Origin: Cunninghamia lanceolata
Taxonomy: Eukaryota; Streptophyta; Pinopsida; Cupressales; Cupressaceae
Reading direction: 5' to 3'
NCBI GenBank assembly: GCA_027924645.1
Contig: BSBN01000187.1
Span: 15,704,001-15,768,000 of the forward strand
DNA length: 64,000 bases
Below, piece after piece: positions 56,557 to 64,000 of the stretch. The notes below the pieces were generated by a model. That model ran no database searches, was not told the DNA's origin, and saw only the letters and a list, made by a program, of their open reading frames with translations. Position 1 is the first letter of the stretch. Every line of letters begins with the position of its first letter. The position numbers were made by a program, and so were the translations under genes.

Positions 56557-57075
56557 TGTAATATCCCTTGCTATTTCAGACCTTATTTTGCTGATTTGAA
56601 CCTCAAGGAATATTGTCAAACACTTCTGATGTAAACCCAATGCTTGCTGGTCTGTGTTTTCAGTCTGATATTTTTGCTTGATAATGATAGCTGAATATTC
56701 TAAATGCTTATAAATCCAAACTATAATGTCTAAGCATTAATCTAAATACATATATGACTTCTCTTTTGATATTTTTGATGCATATACATGAAAATTAGAC
56801 ATGAAATGCACACCTACAGCCAATTGACATTTTGTCAAACACTTGGCATGCATACTATTATGCTAATCATGATGGATATTAATATGCACATTACATCAAA
56901 TAGATGGCCTGTTTAATACAATGCTGATATGAATGGCCAAGATTCTTGGCTCTACAATTTTATGCAACTCCTAAAATGACAACTATGAAACAATGCTGAT
57001 ATAAAGATGCTAACTCATGAAAGAACCTGGAAATGTAAGTTGCTGTGAATCGATGATGAAGATGAAGGAATGGCA
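56557..57075 (-). repeat. 5' LTR of gypsy-2, cut by copy C
   Basis: The 519 bases match 51610-52128. The repeat is cut at TGGCA (57071-57075), where copy C begins; TGGCA should be repeated after copy C ends. Confidence 0.93.
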
Positions 57076-58169
57076 TGTTGATAACTGAGAAGGGGGGGGG
57101 TGAATCAGTTATCCTAATTATTTCTCTATCTGAACTTCCTTATGATTAATGCAGCATTGAATCAAACATAAAAACATAACCATGAAATAAGAAACACATG
57201 ACACAGTATTTTTGACGTGGAAACCCTGTTAAGGGAGAAAACTACGGGGTGATTAACCCAAAAATTATTCTCTGTTAGAAGAATAGAAAGTTACAAAATG
57301 GCACTTGCCAATTAGGGCTCACTGCCCGAGCACACTGCTCACAAGAGGCTCACTGCCTACAAGAAGACACACTATCTTACAAAGTGATAAGAATCACAGT
57401 CTTGAACTGATTGGAAGCATCTGCATATGCTGGAGTTCAGTTCCGGTTAGGTTTAGTACACTAATCTGCTGCACTTCATCTTTCCTCTGTTCTTTAGTCT
57501 GCTATCCTTTCACATACCGGATCTTTCTTGCTACTTCTGCTCTGCTCTGGACTTGTTCGCATATCCCTTCACACATTTCACACACTTCACAACTAAATCC
57601 ATCCTCTATATATATCCGCACAAGTAATTTCATCACCTTTCTAGTCGGCATCCGGAACAGTCTAGTTTCTTACAAACTTTTGTTCTGTCGGCTGAATCCT
57701 TCCTCACCAAGCAATGCGGATCAAGCATATACTTGTAGATATCATTAATCATGTCGGCCAAACATGATTCATGCCTCCACAACCTTTATCATCATCTGTA
57801 ACACATCCGGAAAGTAGTCTGATACTCTGTCAGTCAGTTCTTCCTCTGTTTTCACTGTCTCTCAGGAATCCGGTACTCAATTATTCATATCTTTTTCCTT
57901 GTCCATCTCCGGAGGCTAAATCCTTGGAATATACTACTCAAGATAGTCCTCTTGACTTCCCCAGATCCGCACTGCACTAAGACACTTCCTCTGAGAGATC
58001 CGGACCAATCTGTCGGACCTTGCCACATGCTCTGTTCTTGTTCACCGGACCACAACAATCTTTAATCTGACTTCCGGTAGGGACATATCATGACTTGCGG
58101 ATATGTGGGATGACCTTTGTTGCCATCAATGACAACAACCATGAATCCATATAGTGTCTCTTGCCAACA
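57076..58169 (-). repeat. 3' LTR of copy C
   Basis: 1,094 bp, TGTTGATAACTG...TTGCCAACA on the plus strand. CCGG sites are mostly kept. The C/G run near the end is ten bases long. Confidence 0.93.
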
Positions 58170-58170
58170 A

Positions 58171-58325
58171 TCTCCCCCTTTGGCATTGATGGCAACACTT
58201 AGTGAAAAATGACTAAGTGTTTACACTATGCTCCCCCTTTGCTGATGCTCTGTCTTTTATAAACAATTTCCGGAACTCCCCCTTAGTTGGATTCCTCATT
58301 TTTCACTACTCCTCACTCCCCCTTT
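58171..58325 (-). promoter_or_regulatory. Polypurine tracts of copy C
   Basis: Plus-strand TCTCCCCCTTT beside the LTR, then GCTCCCCCTTTG, ACTCCCCCTTAG and ACTCCCCCTTTG: the four-tract array seen in A and B. Confidence 0.83.
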
Positions 58326-58402
58326 GACATCAATGGCAAAGGGTAGGGTCCGCACACCAAAATTTTCAAAAATTTTCTATATATAGCCGCATATTTACAT
58401 AC

Positions 58403-61400
58403 TCACATATACTGCAGAATGTCTGCAAAGGATGTCTGCAGTTGAACCATTTCAGTAGCCCAACTTAGCTTCATTCTGTCCAAAATTGAAATGTGACCAC
58501 TCAACAAAAATGCAAAAGCTTCTGCCCGCCTGAGATCTGTCGGATCTTTTGTTTGGGCGGTGGTCTGGGCATCACTGATGGCCTCATGCATAGTTTCCAA
58601 CTTAGGGATTATAATCCTTCTAAGTTCTCCCATCCGGTTGGTGATGTTCTTCCTTTCCTTCTCAAGATTCTTTATTTCATTTAAGACTGCAATAGTCTGA
58701 CATTCTTGATTTATTATGGAGGAAGAGAGAGGATCAAAACTTTGAGATAAGCTTTGAAGCTTGTCCTGTTCCTCTTTTATTTTCTTGTCAATTGCTGCTG
58801 TTGCCTTTGACCAAGATATACAAAATTTGTAGATGTCACCGCCATCCTTAAGAGCATTTTCTAAGCTCTTTATTCCAATGCTAACAATCTTCCTATCTTT
58901 AGAGATTAGCTCTAATATTTCAGAAAATCTCTTATCCAAAAATTCCTTCCAGACCTTCTCTTCAGCTGATTTTTCTAGAGAATCAAAATGTGTATCAACA
59001 CTGCTGACTAAGGTTTTTAGATTACCGGAAGTGGAGGCTGTCGGATCTATCTGGATTGATGGCATGATCTTTACGAGTACTCCGGAAGCAGCCTCTATCA
59101 ACTCACAGTCTTCCATATGAGACTTCAGGAGCTTTTCATTTGCCTTGGCATTTGCAAATGAAGCTATCTTCATTGTTTGTACCGGAGAGAGAGAGTCAAA
59201 ATCAAATGGGCCTTTTAGAAGCTCCGGTTCATCAATCTCTAGAGTTTCTTTGCTCAAAAATTGTTGAACAGTTTGTGCAGTGTCTCTTGCCGGAGACAGA
59301 TGTTTCTTTTCTTCTGCAGTCTTAGAACTGTCAACCTCTTTGTCTTTCACCACTGCTTCCTTCTCCTATAATTCCTCTTCTTCTTTGGATCCGGAGACTG
59401 TAGGAGAAACCGGAGGAGAGATGTTTGTCTGTTCGGGGCCCACTTCTTCCGGAACAGATGATTCCGGATCTGCAGTTGTTTCTGTACCTAAATCCTCTAC
59501 AACAGGAAGATTGAACCTTTTGAAGGCCTTCCGGAGGATCTCTTCTGTCTCTTGTGCCACTTTGTCAGTCTCACCAAGCATGAGCTGATTCATCCTGGCT
59601 TTACTTCTGAACTCATCTTTGCAGTCCTTGAAGATCATGTTCATTGTCTTGGGATCAATTTGAGGATATAGCTGAATAGCTATCTGCTCCCGGATCTCAA
59701 GATCTTTGGCATGAGCATTGTTCTTTCTTACTTCCAATTCCTTTTCTAGGCTTTTGGGAATAAGAGATATGATCTCAATGAAAGCCTTATTATATATGTT
59801 CAGATATTTGATGGTGGCTTCCTGCAGAGTCTTTTGGTCAGCCTCACTGAAGTCATCATAAGATTCAGTCATTGGTTGAAGGTTTCCATCCACCGTGACT
59901 GACTTGATTACATTATCTAGAGACAGAGTGGGCTTTTCAACAGATACCTCTGCCATTTCATCCTTGTCTTGGCCTGTGGAGGGTTTACTGGATCCTTTCT
60001 TCTTCTGCTTCTTTATTTCTTTTACACCCTCATCTGACTCTGTTTCCTCTTCATCCTTTTGGCTTTCATAAGCCCTTGATGCTTTTGTCTTGGATCTTTT
60101 ACCGGATGCCTGGACTTCCGGTTTTGAGCTTTTGGTTGTGGAAGGTGCAGATCTCTTTGATGATCTGGTCCGGGTGGGAGCTTCAACCGGAGCACTTTCT
60201 TTGCTTTTCTCTTCTTCCTCAGCCTTTCTCCTCTTTTCCCGGCTGGCATCAAGTGCCTCTTTTGAGATGCCTAGGCCTTGAGCAATGTGCTCTACTTCTT
60301 TTCTCACTTTTCTCTTAATCTCAGGTTCCCTGAGTTCTGCATGTATTTTCACACTCAGCTCCTCAAAGGTTCCAAACCTTTCTGCCTTAGGATCTTTGGG
60401 CTGACTTAGCATGTGTTGAACATGCAGCTCCACTATCTGTTCATCAACTTCATACCCCATGGGCATGATCCAGACAGTCCTTGGCTCCACTGCCTCCATT
60501 AGGCACTGATCAGTGTCAACCATAAAGCACACTGAGTCCTTGTATTTCTCAATGAGAGACTGGGGAATTCTCTCTCTTGCTTGCATCATGCTCTGAAAGT
60601 TTTTGAAGTATCCCCATAGAGCTGTATTTCTTGCTTTTGCATCCCCAAGTCCATGCAAATAGTCTCTTATCTGGACTGCAATAGGTTTGTCACTCTGCCA
60701 TACCCATCCACTTGATCCGGGTAGCTCATTCATGAAGTAGAAGAATAGACATACAATGAGAGTACCATACTTAAAGGAGTTCTTCTTGTCTTTCTTGATT
60801 TTCTGTACATTTTCCATTAATTGGCTTAGCAGTAGTTCACAAAGATCATATTCTGCATTCTTTCTTAGCATTTCATAGGCTGTGTATATTGCAGCTCCGG
60901 ATACAGAATTCTCCCTGCTGGAGTGATAGATCTTGTATCCTATTATCATTGATGCATATTTGATATCCGGATCTGAAATATCTTCAATGGTCATTGCCCT
61001 CTTATCAAATTTTGATCCGGTGGCCTCAGTTACAATGTTGTTCTTGACAGATTTGAGGATAGGTACCCCTCTGGAAGAGTATAGACTAGTTACTGCTCTA
61101 ATTGCCTCTTTTGTGATCTTGCAGGGTCTATCTAACCATAGAAAGTTGTCATGCATCCTGCTCAATACATACCGGACCCATTCATCTTCTTCAAAGCTAG
61201 GGAAATGAATAAATTGCTCAAATTGTTTCTTCTGGATACCCTTATACTCTGGTTTAAGCTCAAAAGCATTGTCTATTAGTTGCTTGTGATAGAGGTCTCT
61301 TAATTTGAATTCCCCAAATTCTTCAATGCTTGCATGTATGTAAACCCTAATGTCTTCGGTATGTAAAACTCCGTGGGGAACACTAGAGAAGGCTCCTAGT

Positions 61401-61486
61401 GGATCTACCTCCAATGATTTGTAGGGATGTTTCTTGAATGAGGGGCGAGGTCTATCAGAGATCTTAACTATGTTTGGAGTAGCCAT
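58403..61486 (-). pseudogene. ORF2 of copy C, one nonsense codon
   Basis: 1,028 codons from MATPNIVKIS to ADILQYM, aligned to copy A throughout; a TAG at 59366-59368 stands where A has CAG (Gln). The acidic linker lacks the PEEV...EQ duplication of copy A. Outside that linker the protein is almost unchanged. Translation would give a 706-aa product without the C-terminal coiled coil. Confidence 0.93.
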
Positions 61487-62137
61487 TCAAAGATTTGCAG
61501 TGAGGTAATGAAAAACGGAGAATACCTTATGCGCCTTCGGTTTGCACGGAGTGGTTGGATTGATTTCTTTATGCAATAGCTTCGGCAGGAGATCCTTGGT
61601 GTGCTTGATGAACCTTGTTGCAGAGCTCCACTTTTCGCTTCTTCTCGAGTGCAGAATGAGCAAATGTCCTTTGAGAAATCCCTTATATTGCTCCGCAAAC
61701 CCTAATGTCTGTCTGCAATAAATGCTTCACCTGCACTATTCCGGTTTGCCATGTCTGGACAGCTTGGAGTATCCCGGATTAGTCCTGATCACTGAATATC
61801 ATCCGGATCTTTAAATCATGAATAAATCGAGGTAACATATTACAAGAACATCCCAAGCACTCTGTCCAATCCGCAAAACAAGATCGTGCACTTCCGGATC
61901 TCTCCGGACCCTTTTTGTAATCCTTTATCATACCGGAGCATCTCCCTAAACAGGTCTTATTTGATCGATCACAGCTTCTTCATAACTCCATGCGGACCTC
62001 TGAAAACTTGACTGAAGTATCTCAAGACTCATATCTACAAACCCTTTGATCCGCATCTTGTGCCACAACCGGCACCACTTGTTTGGCTGGGGGAACAAGA
62101 TTTTCTTTGAGTCTCCCCCTGAGCCTGAGCTCACCTT
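61487..62137 (-). other. Spacer of copy C between ORF1 and ORF2
   Basis: 651 bp, equivalent to 16780-17432 of copy A. The frame after the ORF1 stop stays open for about 60 codons (KKILFPQPNK at about 62110) to 61946, as in copy A. Confidence 0.5.
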
Positions 62138-63316
62138 TTAATTTCCGGAAGAAATATCAGCACCAGAGTCTGGTGCGGATCCAACCTCTACATTCTCTGA
62201 ACTTTTCTTCACCCAAATCTTGCTCATCTGATTCCTAACCTCATCCGCATTCATCTTTTGTTTACCCTTGTCTTGATTCTGATTATACACCGGACCTCTT
62301 TTGTCCTGATTCTTGTTTCTGCAGACTTTAGCATTATGACCGGACCTATTGCAGATTTGACAAATAACATTTCTTTGCATATTTGACTGATATCCCCTTG
62401 ATCTGCATTGATTAGCCATATGACCTACTCTATTGCATGTAAAGCATCTACCTTTGAATGATTTGTTTACTTGCATAATTCTGCATTCATGGGATTTGTG
62501 TCCATACCTTTTGCAGTTGAAGCACTGTCCGGAGAAGGATGAATTAATCTGATTCATTCTCATTCTGCACTGATTAGCTTTGTGACCAAAGTGGTTGCAG
62601 CTGTGGTAGTATCCATTGAAGGATGGATATCTTTGAGCATTTGGCTGTCTTACCGGAGGTCTTCTAGGCCTGCTCCTTGGATTTTCTGATCCAAGATTCT
62701 TTTGACCGGATCCGGAGCTTTCTCCTTTCTCATATCCCAAACCATACTTGTCATCTGTCCTCTTTTGACTTCCAAGAAGAACTTCAAGTTGAGCAGAACT
62801 TATCTTGAATTTCTCTTTATATTCATTTGCTGTTTGAAGGTCTCTTTTGAGAGAGGTGATTTGATCCTCAAGTTTTTCTTCATTATCTTTGGCATCTTCA
62901 AGATCAGATTCAAGATGTCTGATAATCCTGTCCATCTGGTGGCATTCTTCTGATTTTTCTTTAAGAGATTGTCTTAGATTGTCTTCAGCCTTTCTTTTTT
63001 CTTCAATCTCTTGAGTAAACTTTATAGTTCCTGATTCCATTTCATGTCTTACATTAATGACTTCTTTTGATAACTTTTCACATAACTTGGTTTGCTCAGT
63101 CAATTCTTCATTTGTATTGCTTTCTTCACTTTGTCTTGCCAACTGTTGAAGCAGCTCCTTTCTCTTTTTCATAGAGAGACTTAATTTGTCTTTTAATTCT
63201 CTCATGAATTCATCAGCCTATTTGAGTCTTTCCTTTAATTCACTGACTTCAGAATTTGACTGTTCAAGATCCTCAAGAGCAGTCTTGAGTTGCTCTCTTA
63301 AACCATATGCATCCAT
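62138..63316 (-). pseudogene. ORF1 of copy C, one nonsense codon
   Basis: 1,179 bp, the same length as ORF1 of copy A, starting at the ATG ending 63316. Codon ~37 is TAG in place of CAG (Gln) just before ADEFMRELKD. Coiled coil and all four zinc knuckles are otherwise intact. The downstream Met in MRELKD (63205) could restart translation of a 355-aa product. Confidence 0.92.
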
Positions 63317-63366
63317 TTGAAATCCCAGATCTTCCTCAAGCTGTTAGGCTCTATTAGGAGGAACTT

Positions 63367-63379
63367 AGCTCTGATACCA
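63367..63379 (-). promoter_or_regulatory. Primer binding site of copy C
   Basis: AGCTCTGATACCA on the plus strand is TGGTATCAGAGCT on the element's strand, two bases from the LTR. Confidence 0.92.
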
Positions 63380-63381
63380 AT

Positions 63382-64000
63382 TGTTGATAACTGAGAGGGG
63401 GGGGGGTGAATCAGTTATCCTAATTATTTCTCTATCTGAACTTCCTTTTTAATTAATGCAGCATTGAATCAAACACAAAAAGCATTACCATGAAATAAGA
63501 AACACATGACACAGTATTTTTGACGTGGAAACCCTGTTAAGGGAGAAAACCACGGGGTGATTAACCCAAAAATTATTCTCTGTTAGAAGAATAGGAAATT
63601 ACAAAATGGCACTTGCCAATTAGGGCTCACTGCCCGAGCACACTGCTCACAAGAGGCTCACTGCCTACAAGAAGACACACTGTCTACAAAGTGATAAGAA
63701 TCACAGTCTTGAACTGATTGGAAGCATCTGCATATGCTGGAGTTCAGTTCCGGTTAGGCTCAGTACACTGATCTGCTGCACTTCATCTTTCCTCTGTTCT
63801 TTATTCTGCTATCTTTCACATACCGGATCTTTCTTGCTACTTCTGCTCTGCTCTGGACTTGTTCGCATATTCCTTCACACACTCACCCCTTTCACAACTA
63901 AATCCATCCTCTATATATATCCGCACAAGTAATTTCATCACCTTTCTAGTCGGCATCCGGAACAGTCTAGTTTCTTACAAACTTTTGTTCTGTCGGCTGA
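63382..64000 (-). repeat. 5' LTR of copy C, cut by the window edge
   Basis: 619 bases matching the start of 57076-58169 with several substitutions and small length changes, for example in the run of G and around the TTAATTAATGC stretch. Confidence 0.93.

Larger units (their letters stand above)
51610..57075 (-). mobile_element. Gypsy-2: second pol-less LTR element (minus strand)
   Basis: LTR at 51610-53036, interior 53037-56556 with one long broken ORF, primer site at 56543-56555, and the start of the other LTR (56557-57075) before copy C interrupts it. LTR ends are TGTAATATCCC and GGGGACATTACA. The tail near the 3' LTR (GCTTGGGGACAAGCAA, then AAGGAGGGCGGAC on the minus strand) resembles the end of many plant Ty3/gypsy elements, hence the name. 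No Gag, RT or integrase is recognisable, so it is non-autonomous. It is inserted in gypsy-1 RT. Confidence 0.85.
57076..64000 (-). mobile_element. Copy C: pol-less Sirevirus-like element, runs off the window
   Basis: Minus-strand element with the same plan as copy A: LTR (57076-58169), polypurine tracts, ORF2 and ORF1, primer site, and the other LTR from 63382 to the edge. Each ORF carries one premature TAG only, so it is younger than B and older than A. The two LTRs show several differences in the part that can be compared. Confidence 0.93.

Overview
The window is nuclear DNA from a land plant with a large, transposon-rich genome. A gymnosperm would fit the density of nested LTR retrotransposons, but nothing in the sequence proves it. 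I find no intact host gene, rRNA, tRNA or prokaryotic feature. Almost everything is transposable elements inserted into one another, and the only host-derived sequence I recognise is a broken fragment of the eIF5B gene carried inside a DNA transposon.

Layout. Bases 1-953 are unclassified, with a short tandem repeat. 954-6512 is a non-coding LTR element (LARD-like) with two ~620-bp LTRs. 6513-7673 is unclassified. About 7674-13232 is a decayed Sirevirus-like Ty1/copia element (gag, protease, integrase, partial reverse transcriptase). At 13233 a related LTR starts inside the RT, and at 13852 a Ty3/gypsy element (gypsy-1) begins; it runs past the right edge of the window, split by insertions. 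Its 5' LTR is split by copy A (14444-21891). Its RT is split by a 27.4-kb CACTA (En/Spm) transposon (24147-51512) and again by a second LTR element (gypsy-2, from 51610, minus strand). The CACTA carries TNP2-type transposase remnants, a tnpA/TNP1-like gene, a large minus-strand ORF remnant, the eIF5B fragment and copy B (42972-50500). Copy C (from 57076, minus strand) sits in an LTR of gypsy-2 and continues past the window.

The most notable content is the family formed by copies A, B and C. Each has ~1.09-kb LTRs, an initiator-Met tRNA primer site, four polypurine tracts as in Sireviruses, and two long ORFs, but no protease, integrase, reverse transcriptase or RNase H. ORF1 (392 aa) looks like the C-terminal, zinc-knuckle half of a Sirevirus Gag without the capsid-like half. 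ORF2 (1,044 aa) has no function I recognise and lies where Sireviruses carry their envelope-like ORF. Copy A has both ORFs intact, a 5-bp target duplication and LTRs in which I saw one difference, so it looks recently mobile and presumably depends on enzymes from an autonomous relative. Gypsy-2 is a second, unrelated pol-less element with its own large ORF, so two lineages here follow the same plan.
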